In this document: positions 55,716 to 64,000 of the stretch, one piece after another
How the letters are laid out: each line of letters opens with the position of its first letter
How positions within the stretch are numbered: the first letter of the stretch is position 1
Assembly: GCA_021432605.1 (NCBI GenBank)
Contig: MU271148.1
Location: 379,362-443,361, forward strand
Direction: 5' to 3'
DNA from: Coniochaeta sp. PMI_546
Lineage: Eukaryota; Ascomycota; Sordariomycetes; Coniochaetales; Coniochaetaceae
Length of the DNA: 64,000 nucleotides
Program-made: the position numbers and the translations under genes
The notes under the pieces: model-generated
What the model saw: the letters and a program-made list of their open reading frames with translations, nothing else
The model's database searches: none
What the model was told of the DNA's origin: nothing

Positions 55716-56735
55716 TTACACAGCAGCATGCGGATCATGCAACGGTTCCGGGGTCGGCGCCCTGGTGCTGTCCTGGCCGGGATTGACCTCTTCGTAACGG
55801 AAGAACTTTACGAAATGGTAGTATCCTGCCGCGAGGCAAGCTCCCATCACGGGTCCCAGCCAGTAGATCCAGTGGTAATGAGGGAAGCTCTCTCCAGCCA
55901 CTGCGGGACCGAAGCTGCGTGCCGGGTTGAGGGATCCGCCGGTGAAGAAGATGCCTTGCGGGAATTATCAGTGTCACAGATCGTTCAAGTGACGTGACGT
56001 GACTCGCCTAGAGCGAAGCTTACCTGGAATCATGCAGCTGAACATAGCCAAACCAATGCCGATAGGGGCCATGAAGGTGTCGCGTGACTTCTCCTGGGCG
56101 AGCATGAGGACGACAAAGACCAGCTCTGCCGTGAAGAACATCTCGAGGAAGAGGCCTTGGGCTACCGACGTGCCTCCGGAGAGGGTGGTGTTTGCAAGGG
56201 TGATGGGGACTGGGACCAGGGCCCGTGCCATCGCTGCTGCGACTATGCTAGCGAGCAGCTGCATGGGTACGAGGAGTGCCGCGCGGATCCAGCCGACATG
56301 GCCTGTAAGGGCGAGACCGAGGCTCACCTATGTTTGAGGTATGTTAGACGGCAGTCGTTATTGAGGGCCTCCCAAAGGGACATATTGGCTCTTGACAGGA
56401 TGACATACAGCAGGATTGAACAAGCCTCCGCTGATGCGGTAGAACGCCCAGACATTGACAAGCAGTGAGATAGCGTAGGCAAGGCCGATAATGATCACCG
56501 TCTGGTTGTCCATGGCACCCTTGACTGTGACAGGCGCCTGGGAAATGGCCATCAGGTGGCCAGCGAAAGCGAGGAAGAGAAACATGAATGTCCCCACAAA
56601 CTCTGCGATGGCGGCGATAATGTGTGACTGCATCGTGCTTAGAGGCCTACGCCTCCGGTGGGCAGGAAAGATGCTATGCTTCTCGCTAGCGACCGACTGT
56701 CGCCGGTCAGTGCCGTTACTGTTCTTCTGGTCCAT
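55716..56735 (-). CDS. Aquaporin (MIP family)
   Basis: Model complement(join(55716..55954, 56024..56327, 56409..56735)), 289 aa. It forms a six-helix tetrameric water channel, probably in the plasma membrane. The N-terminus ([12 protein letters not shown]...) is hydrophilic and basic; helix 1 contains [17 protein letters not shown]. The first half-helix motif is GGLFNPAV with NPA at 107-109, split exactly after the Ala by an 81-bp intron (GTATGT...CATAG); the second is [12 protein letters not shown] with NPA at 220-222 and the selectivity-filter Arg223. [26 protein letters not shown] is helix 6. Short loop E and length indicate an orthodox water channel rather than an aquaglyceroporin, though the full filter was not checked. 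The second intron is 69 bp (GTAAGC...GCAAG). Confidence 0.92.
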
Positions 56736-59428
56736 TGCGATTGGCTTAAGAGGGTGGAAGCTTAGAGCTTGACACCTGGGATCGTGAGATAACGTGGTCA
56801 GTAGAAAATCGAGTCTCAGGTCGTATCCAACCGGTTGTCGGGGTAGTCGAAGACGGATCAAGAGATCCCCTGCTGGGCCTGAAGAAGAGACCTTGCAAGC
56901 CAGAATGCCGCTTGTCTTCGACCACCTTTAACAATACGGGCGTGGCAGATTCATATTCAGCCGCATGTCAGGACTCGGCGAACGTTACCGAGCGATGATG
57001 TAGGTGGTTTCACACATTCCCTCGAGTCTACCCACAACAAACGAGCCGCCGGTACTGTTTCCGGAGTTGTGAACGCAGTTAAGACACGCATACGGGGGTA
57101 GCCACGCAGTCCACGCAGCCGTGGACCCCCAAATTGGACCGCTTTGACAGAGCTAGTTGCCCGAAACGTCTCGCCATTTGCCGGGAAGGTTCGAGCCGGC
57201 ATGGTGGTTTCGTTGGACGCTTTTGACGTGCATGGAGACAGACGTCAATGGCTGTCATCTGCGGCTCGAAGTGGCAAGCGAGGCGGCGATCGCAACTGCT
57301 AATGCGAGGTTGCTCCACTCTCGACAAACAATGCTATTCTGCATTTAGCATCGGCTATCCGATCATGACAACTTCATTCCAGACAGAGTCATATTACAGT
57401 ACTGCATTGCGTATTGTGATAGACTTACTTACTGCGTACATCACTGACGTCGAGTAGCGGACTACGAGTAGCTGAATGCCCGGAGTGTTTGGAACGCCCA
57501 ACCACCTATGAGCAAGGACAGGATTTTGTCGAGATTTGTAGAAGAGTTCCTGGACCATTTACTTCCCTCCTTACCCATTCGAATCCTCGTCTGTTATTAA
57601 TTCAGAAATTGACCCGAAATGGATACCAATTCAAGATGGTTACTATGATATATCGCATTATGATGCTGAAGCGCCCCGCGGCCCCATACAAGTTCAAGAA
57701 CCTACCTAGGGATGAGAGCTCCTACGCGGGCCGATCCCGATGATGTCGTGCGTTACGTATGCTCATAGGTTCTATACCGTCGCCATTTTCTGAGCGACTT
57801 GCACCAAGCTGCCCCCTTTAGGTAGTCACAAAACCACATGTCACTATTCGGATATATTGGTCGCCGTCCCTTGACTTTTCCGTAAATGAAGGTACCAAAT
57901 CAACCCATTTGCCTGAAAAACAAAAAAAAAAAACAAAAAGAAAAACGCCAAAAACATAGGAGCAGCACATAAAAACTGCGGATCAGAGCCAGTTGCACAC
58001 TGTGAGCGCTATATTTGCAACTCAGGGGCCCGTTACGTTGGCTCCATTCTTAGTGTCTTTGGTGGTTGACCAGGACGCGGCGACCGCATCTCAAAGAGCG
58101 AAATTGTACGCTGCTGCGGTCAGAGGTTGTCATCTCCCCTGGTTTACCTCCAACACTTTGCGAGCACGGTAGCATCAGATTATTATGCCTGACACCTGAT
58201 AAATTACGGGATGCGAATTGCGAGCTGTCTCCTGATGCTGGCTGGCCTCGACAATAATCTATGGAAAGAAGTCGGGCCTGCCAGTTAAGAGGACCACTGT
58301 CACCGAATATTAGTATTCGACAAAAATTGGTAAAAGCGAGGCTTGTTTGCTATCCGCACCAACAGGCGTCCAATTGTTCACACAAGGAGGAAAGAGGAGA
58401 TGATCGTAGCATACTAACTTGAGAGTATTGCTCGTTAACGTTATCGCAGCAAGTCGGTACTGCGCAGAACTCCACGCAACTCAGTGTTATGCTGAATTTC
58501 CTGCTAAGGCTGCTATCGTAAGAAGAAGAGAATATCTGATACAGGGTTCATTCAAACGACGAGGCCGTGGTAACGGAGACACTCCAACGGCTGGAATCGT
58601 GCTTCTACCCGGGAACCATCACACAACGATAGCAGGAGAAAAGTACACGGTAAATTCAGCCGGGCTCAGGTCGAGCACATGTTCAGATGTCTCATCCGTT
58701 TAATTTGTGTAAGATGTTGGGGCAGTACATGTTGCTTAACGTTGTGGCCCAGTGATCGGACATACATGAAGAGTCGAATTGCAAACATCGACACATAGGT
58801 TGACTGTATGTCAGTTCTGATGGGCAAGGCTATCGACACTCATGGGAGGACAGAGCGTGAATGACATTGAGCGGTACTCTCCCGAGTATCGGCTGAGGAA
58901 CAAGCTGTGGGTGTGAGATATGGTAGATCTGGTGCGAAGAACTTCAAGTTTCGTGCACTTTTACGGCATCATATATTCCCCGGTACGAAGCAGCCAACAG
59001 AGTCCCAACAAGATAGACAGTGCGGATCGAACCAATGGAGCATCTGGTTCGTCTGTTCTCAAGGTTTTGCTAGTAGAGCCAAAGGAATAGGATGAAGTTA
59101 TCACGAACCTCCTGCGGGCACTCAAATCGAGGACCATGACGTCTTGGCAGTGGTTTAGGCCACTCCACCACCCACATTGAGGTGGATTCTTAGGCGCCAA
59201 CCTTGAAGGCAGGGGACGCCGGGCAGATTTCAAGAGTTTTTCCGATCGCCCCACTCTGAGTCGGTGCACTGCGGGGCAACTTTGGTTAGAAACACATTTT
59301 TCCAAAACTCGTGGAAAACACCAGCTTGTGACCCCTCCTCCATAATAACCACGACCTCACATCTCCCGATTCACCTCAAAAAGTTGAAACGCAACCTCCA
59401 CCAACACCTTTATACACAAATCTTCACA
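56736..59428. other. Long gene-poor stretch with A-rich tract
   Basis: 2.7 kb between aquaporin and eEF1B. An A-rich low-complexity tract lies near 57917-57955. The final ~100 bases before eEF1B are C/A-rich, typical of a highly expressed promoter and leader. No gene or RNA recognised. Confidence 0.5.
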
Positions 59429-60286
59429 ATGGGTTTCACCGATCTCGTTAGCGATGCTGGACTTGCCAGTGAGTATACAACCGGACCTCGTGAACACTCT
59501 GTATGGCGTGCTAACAGAACTCGTCGCAAGTCCTCAACAACTGGCTCCTGACCCGGTCATACATCGTCGGATACACTCCCTCGCAGGCCGACGTCACCAC
59601 CTTCAAGGCCCTCTCGTCTGCTCCCGACGCCACCAAGTATCCCAACGCTGCGCGCTGGTACAAGCACATCGCCTCGTTCGAGGACGAGTTCCCTACCCTG
59701 GCCGGCGACGCCACCAAGCCCTACACAGCATACGGACCCGAGGTCTCCGAGGTCACAATCAACCCCGCCAAGGCCCCTGCTGCTGAGGAGGATGACGACG
59801 ATGTCGACCTGTTCGGCAGCGACGACGATGAGGAGGAGGATGCCGATGCTGCCAAGCTCCGCGAGGAGCGCCTGGCAGAGTACCGCAAGAAGAAGGAGGG
59901 AAAGACAAAGCCCGCCGCCAAGTCCATCGTCACTATGGATGTCAAGCCTTGGGGTACGTTGATTTCGTGTTGCATTCCTGACTGCCACGCGTCATATACA
60001 AGTAGAAGTGGCGTGCCTTGCATGTTTCTTCCGTGTATGCTAACGATTTGCCACAGATGACGAGACCGACATGAAGGCTCTAGAGGAGGGTGTCCGCGCT
60101 ATCGAGCAGGACGGTCTCGTCTGGGGTGCCTCGAAACTTGTGCCCGTCGGCTACGGTGTTCGCAAGCTGCAGATCAACCTGGTTGTCGAGGACGAGAAGG
60201 TTTCCATCGACGACCTCCAGGACAAGATCGCCGAGCTCGAGGACTATGTCCAGTCTTCCGATGTCGTTGCCATGCAGAAGCTTTAA
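59429..60286 (+). CDS. EFB1: Translation elongation factor 1-beta (eEF1B alpha), GDP/GTP exchange factor
   Basis: Model join(59429..59468, 59531..59953, 60057..60286), 230 aa. It reloads eEF1A with GTP in the cytosol. The N-terminal GST-C-like region is [13 protein letters not shown]...[13 protein letters not shown], then [15 protein letters not shown] and [15 protein letters not shown]. An acidic linker ([19 protein letters not shown], with a casein-kinase-II-type Ser) follows, and the C-terminal exchange domain starts near 145 ([16 protein letters not shown]) with [20 protein letters not shown] and ends VAMQKL. Introns of 62 bp (GTGAGT...GCTAAC...CAAG) and 103 bp (GTACGT...GCTAAC...CACAG) keep frame; the first acceptor could alternatively be the AACAG at 59512-59516, but that breaks the frame. 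Strong codon bias agrees with high expression. Confidence 0.95.
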
Positions 60287-61749
60287 GTGGTTTGTCTTGC
60301 GCGGGGATGTGGATGATGTTACGGTCAAAAAGCGCCAGCTAGTCAGTATACACGTCACTTACTGACATGATAGAACCGTCTCAATTCAAGAATGATGAGA
60401 CGCATAATGTTTACCATGTTATCTGTGCCTAGTTGTGAAAACGTCACACGGTCTCGCAAAGCCAAATAAGAGGAGGGGGCAAAAACTAGCAAATAGTCGA
60501 TCGCCGTGCGTCTTCGGTGCACTTTTCAGCACACAGTCGATGGCCTCGTCTAAGGACACTGTTCTCATACCAGGTCCTGGTATGTCGTGTTTTAAGACAG
60601 GCAATGCCTCCTATGCCTCCTGATGCCGACGAACAGGCAGGCAAGTCAGAAGTGAGACTCGAGTGTGTGCCTATCGCCTGGAAGCCCGTTGGTGGGATAA
60701 AGTCTGGCCAACAGCCAATGGATGATGTGCAGGCAGCAAGTAGAGGCAACTTGCTATGTCTTTCCATTAGGGCAGCAGGCGGTCATCGTGCTGGTCCAGG
60801 GCTAACTGCGACCAAAGTAAATGTGGTGCAGTTTGTTTGCCTCCACGAGCGTGAGCTGACTATAACCTTGTTACCCACTTGGTTTCTTCCTGAGTTCCTT
60901 GCCCTCCCCTGGCGCAGTCTTCGTATCTGAGCTGGGCTTCTCATCAGAGCAACTTCGGTATTAAACAGTCCTTGAACAGCTTGGACTCAGGTTCTGTATG
61001 CATCAGCGTCCTCGTACGTACGATACTCTTGTCTCGAGATCTTGCATATCGTAGCTCCTGTGACTATCTGCTCCTAGCCAGCCTCCTTCGACTGCGGACT
61101 GGCAGTGGTATACTTGAACTCACCGATGGACCTCTTTCGGAGCATGGTGGCCGGGGCTAGTAACCCCGTCGTGCCGAATGAATAGCTTTGTATGGCCATA
61201 CACTTGGCGTGCGTTTCGACCCCGACTAAACGGTAAAACTTCATTTTTTGAAGAGCCCGAACTCTCGGTTCAAAGTAGTGCGTGCGAACTGTGTAGATAA
61301 CCAGCTGAGCTACATGAAGGCCATGCCAGATCACGGGACAAAAGTCCACGAGAGCACACATATACGCATCAGCCGGACAGTGGTCTCATCTCCAACCACA
61401 AATCAACATCTTGAGTAGTAAAGCTGAAGCAGCTTGGCAGCCAGAAATGCAGAATGTATTCTCTGAGGTTTGAGATTCTAATCTCGCTGCCCAGTGTCAA
61501 CTCTTCGAGCGGCGTAAAGCATTGCTTTAGAGATAATCTTGAGGCGAGGAACGCAGGTCAGATAGGGAAGAGCCCGAAAGAAAAGGAAGTATTTGCATTT
61601 CCTCAAGGCTCATGGTAGATAAGGCAGTCATCTTACCCCGCAATGGACAAAGACAAAACTGTGTCTGTGCGGGACTTTTTGCTTATCTTATGCCGCTTTA
61701 CTGGCCCATTCCATCATCATTCGCTTGCAGCGAAATTTGAACACAAACA
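60287..61749. other. Intergenic, nothing recognised
   Basis: Between eEF1B and the tRNA gene. Overlapping frames on both strands near 60435-60930 show no recognisable protein. Confidence 0.5.
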
Positions 61750-61820
61750 GCGCCGGTAGTTCAAGGGTAGAATCTCAGCTTCCCAAGCTGAGGGCCCGGG
61801 TTCGAGTCCCGGCCGGCGCA
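61750..61820 (+). tRNA. tRNA-Gly (anticodon CCC), intron-free
   Basis: 71 nt fold as a standard cloverleaf: acceptor stem GCGCCGG paired with CCGGCGC and discriminator A; anticodon stem TCAGC/GCTGA around loop TTCCCAA, giving anticodon CCC for GGG glycine codons; T arm CGGG-TTCGAGT-CCCG. The A-box (TAGTTCAAGGG-type) and B-box (GGTTCGAGTCC) internal promoters are intact. No intron and no encoded CCA. A T5 run starts four bases downstream and should end RNA polymerase III transcription. Confidence 0.96.
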
Positions 61821-61823
61821 TAT

Positions 61824-61830
61824 CTTTTTG
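61824..61830 (+). terminator. RNA polymerase III oligo-T terminator of tRNA-Gly
   Basis: CTTTTTG directly downstream of the tRNA 3' end; a run of at least four T is the usual Pol III stop. Confidence 0.8.
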
Positions 61831-62159
61831 ATCATTTTGCTCTGTTATTGGTGTGTTCACTTTTGTTTCTGGCTATGTAACGTGCCATTGCTATTGATCC
61901 CCTATCGGAGTATTATTCACCGAACTGGTGGTGATGAGCACGCGGGGAAGTGGACGAATGTGTTGTGATTACATCGTGAGGTTGAGTTGGCCTGCATCAT
62001 ACCAACAGCTCGCACCGCGCTCGAACCTCAAGACTTCACCTATGCAACAGTAAAATCTCGCAAGAGAGTTCTCCTAACAGGTGCGATAACTGTTCGGCAT
62101 AGATACACGGTTGTCAAGCCACTGCGCTACGACTTTTGCATTGCGTCAGCGAAAGCATC
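61831..62159. other. Short intergenic, promoter of the dioxygenase gene
   Basis: No further features seen. Confidence 0.5.
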
Positions 62160-63029
62160 ATGTCAGAAATATCGCTTCTCGAGCGCCTTAACCGCGACGG
62201 CTTCGTCGTCATACCTTCGGCCCTCACTCCCCAGGAGCTTTCTTCCCTCCGTGACGCAGCGAATTCAACTACCGCTCTCGCTCGGGAAGGCAAATGGCCC
62301 TTCGTCCGTACCCTACCAAAACAGTTCCCACCATGGCCAACGCCGGCTACAGAAGGCATATGGGGCGTGCAAGGGATGATGCATCCCGACCTGCCAGCGC
62401 ACGAGGCTTTTACGCGCTTCTACTTCTCCGACGCGGTGATCGGGCCTACGAAGGAGCTGCTCCAGTGCAGCGACGAGGAGCTGGTCATGGAGCTGTGCAA
62501 CCTGCTTGTTAGACCTGACAAGGACTTCGAGCTGCGCTGGCACAGGGACGATATACCCCCCACGGCGTCGGCGGCGGAGGAGATGGAGCGGCTGGGCAAG
62601 CCTGCTTTTTCGGCACAGTGGAACCTGGCGCTCTACGACGATGCGAGTCTCATTGTGGTTCCTGGTTCGCACAGGAGGGCTCGGACGGAGGCTGAGAGGA
62701 ATGCGGATCCGTATGAAAAGGAGATTGCGGGTCAATTGGTCGTCGAGCTTAAGGCTGGCGACGTGGCGTTCTACAATAACAATATTCTTCATCGCGGAGT
62801 GTACGATGCGAGCAAGGAAAGGATGACGCTGCATGGGAGTGTCGGACATGTCCAGGGAGCGAGCTTGCGTGCGAGGAATGTCTTGCAGCATGGGTGCAAG
62901 GACTGGATCGATCGATGTGATTTTGGCTTTCTTGATGAGAAGACGAGACACCGGGCGGAACGGATGCGTGATAGGTTGGTAAGGATGGGACGAGAGCACA
63001 AGGATGTTGGGTATTCACTGGAAGGTTGA
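62160..63029 (+). CDS. Phytanoyl-CoA dioxygenase (PhyH)-like Fe(II)/2-oxoglutarate oxygenase
   Basis: A single exon of 289 aa from the ATG at 62160 (MSEISLLERLNRDGFVVIP); the frame extends upstream but without another ATG. PhyH enzymes hydroxylate small molecules or lipids with Fe(II), O2 and 2-oxoglutarate. The iron triad is visible: LRWHRDD gives the first His and Asp (near 127 and 129), and NNNILHRGVY the distal His (near 209); the Arg in ERMTLHGSVGH would bind 2-oxoglutarate. GFVVIPSALTPQEL is the usual family start and IVVPGSHRRARTEAE the usual loop. No targeting signal; the C-terminus (SLEG) is not peroxisomal. Substrate unknown. There is no biosynthetic cluster around it; it sits alone beside the tRNA. 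Confidence 0.88.
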   Translation: MSEISLLERLNRDGFVVIPSALTPQELSSLRDAANSTTALAREGKWPFVRTLPKQFPPWPTPATEGIWGVQGMMHPDLPAHEAFTRFYFSDAVIGPTKELLQCSDEELVMELCNLLVRPDKDFELRWHRDDIPPTASAAEEMERLGKPAFSAQWNLALYDDASLIVVPGSHRRARTEAERNADPYEKEIAGQLVVELKAGDVAFYNNNILHRGVYDASKERMTLHGSVGHVQGASLRARNVLQHGCKDWIDRCDFGFLDEKTRHRAERMRDRLVRMGREHKDVGYSLEG

Positions 63030-63836
63030 GTAGCTGTTCTGGCACCAGCTTCTCCATTCGAACTTTACCAGCCTCCATTACACACCTCTATCTGATTGCT
63101 CCTGTCGATATATTCGGGCTTCCATCGCATATTTGGCTAGGCTTCGGGTTCAACACTGCCACTACCACCTTCAATTCGTGGAGCATGTGCGAAGACCTGT
63201 GTTTTCTCTCAAGATCTATCGGCCTTCGATTGGCTGTAGTTTTCGGTCTTCGGCAAACCTTCTCTTGGGCAGACGAACCTTATCGTCTGTCAAGTGCTCG
63301 ATCTTGCACTGACTTCCATGTTTCGCCTTCTCAATGGTCCATACAATTGCAGATGTACCACTGGGGCATTTCTTTCCGAAAGAATGCGTATGGGCCTAAT
63401 GCATGCGCTGAAGACTGTTGATGGTACAGCGCCGTCAGTATTGGATGAATCTCGATATCTACTCTGTCACTCTGTGAGAGTTTTGAAGGTCGCTTGTCGG
63501 CTCTCAGCCCTTCGCCAGAGTCAGTCAGGCGACAATTGGCTCAAATCCCCCGATACAAGCAAACCAGCACTAAAGATGACGCTAATCCAGATCTGCATTA
63601 GTGTCATTCTTTTTCCGAGCATCGCCTGCACTCAGCCACTGCCGCCATTTTTGTCCACCAAATTGAAGATGTTTCCTACGCGCTTCGGTCTACCGAGACA
63701 TGTTCTTTTTTAGTTGCACCAGTTTTATCCCAAGTCAACCGAGATACGTTGATCCGGGACTCCAATGACTAGGACTTACATGGAGGAGGCAAAGTGTCTA
63801 AAGCTATCCCGTACCATTTTCGCCGTCCTTTGATGA
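63030..63836. other. Convergent 3' intergenic region
   Basis: No gene recognised; a 139-aa frame at 63294 is unsupported. Confidence 0.5.
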
Positions 63837-64000
63837 TCAGATCTCCAACGGACTGGTAGAGTCAGCCGTGAAGACTATCGGGCCATAAGCCACATGTTTG
63901 TCTTTCAGTATAGGCATCGGGTCTGCATCGTTGATGATGAATTTCTCCGCGCGGTTGCGCTTAGCACGACTGATCGACTCCCGAACCGTTGCTTGTGACG
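63837..64000 (-). CDS. 3' end of an unrecognised gene, cut by the window edge
   Basis: On the minus strand the last 53 codons before a TGA at 63837-63839 read as convincing coding sequence: SQATVRESISRAKRNRAEKF, then IINDADPMPILKDKHVAYGP, ending TADSTSPLEI. The frame enters from beyond base 64000. No domain can be named from so short a tail. Confidence 0.5.
   Translation of the reverse strand, partial: SQATVRESISRAKRNRAEKFIINDADPMPILKDKHVAYGPIVFTADSTSPLEI

Noticed and set aside
57180-57200. GGTTCGAGCC resembling a tRNA B-box
   Set aside because: No acceptor, anticodon or D-arm pairing around it.
1-64000. CRISPR arrays, rRNA, integrated virus or intact transposon
   Set aside because: No regularly spaced repeats, rRNA core sequences, reverse-transcriptase, transposase or integrase motifs, or long terminal repeats were found by eye.

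Overview
The window reads as nuclear DNA of a filamentous ascomycete (Pezizomycotina, most likely a Sordariomycete). The evidence is gene content: a fused tryptophan synthase, a HET domain, a Zn2Cys6 regulator, the mating-fusion protein Prm1, a fungal monocarboxylate permease and a ceramide synthase. The gene structure agrees: many 50-110 bp introns with GTRNGT donors, CTAAC-type branch sites and CAG/TAG/AAG acceptors. Starts and exon junctions below are my own reconstructions from reading frame, splice signals and family conservation; no transcript evidence was available.

Layout. 0-4 kb: 3' end of a DUF829 (TMEM53/PaxU-like) gene, a small unrecognised two-exon gene, and a DUF5672 glycosyltransferase-like gene with two in-frame TAG codons. 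4.4-7.4 kb: a CM1 (centrosomin-motif) microtubule-organising-centre protein. 10-16.3 kb: a possible metabolic mini-cluster of a short-chain dehydrogenase with a mitochondrial-type presequence, an MCT-type MFS transporter and a divergent Zn2Cys6 regulator whose frame is broken twice. 18.6-20.8 kb: PRM1. 22-23.8 kb: a gene graveyard of HET, BTB-like and GH55 fragments. 24-25.5 kb: the first of two paralogous membrane proteins of a family I do not recognise. 26.7-36 kb: a housekeeping block with tryptophan synthase, mitochondrial ribosomal protein bL28m, an unknown coiled-coil protein, mitochondrial aspartate aminotransferase (with an apparent 3-nt exon) and ceramide synthase.

36-46.6 kb is accessory in character: an orphan ORF, an AT-rich patch, the second paralogous membrane protein, a frameshifted secreted Thr-rich protein, an FMN-dependent alpha-hydroxyacid dehydrogenase/oxidase and a membrane-anchored pepsin-fold-like protein without a recognisable catalytic motif. 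47-57 kb: LIS1/PAC1 and an XMAP215/Stu2 protein in divergent orientation, a small secreted 8-cysteine protein and an aquaporin. 59-64 kb: eEF1B, tRNA-Gly(CCC), a phytanoyl-CoA dioxygenase-like protein and the 3' end of an unknown gene.

Functional links. Three proteins concern microtubule organisation (CM1 protein, LIS1, Stu2). Two amino-acid genes (tryptophan synthase and aspartate aminotransferase) each carry a TGASTCA match to the Gcn4/CPC1 site within about 160 bp of the start. The SDR, transporter and regulator could form one catabolic unit. No CRISPR, rRNA, prophage or intact transposon was seen.
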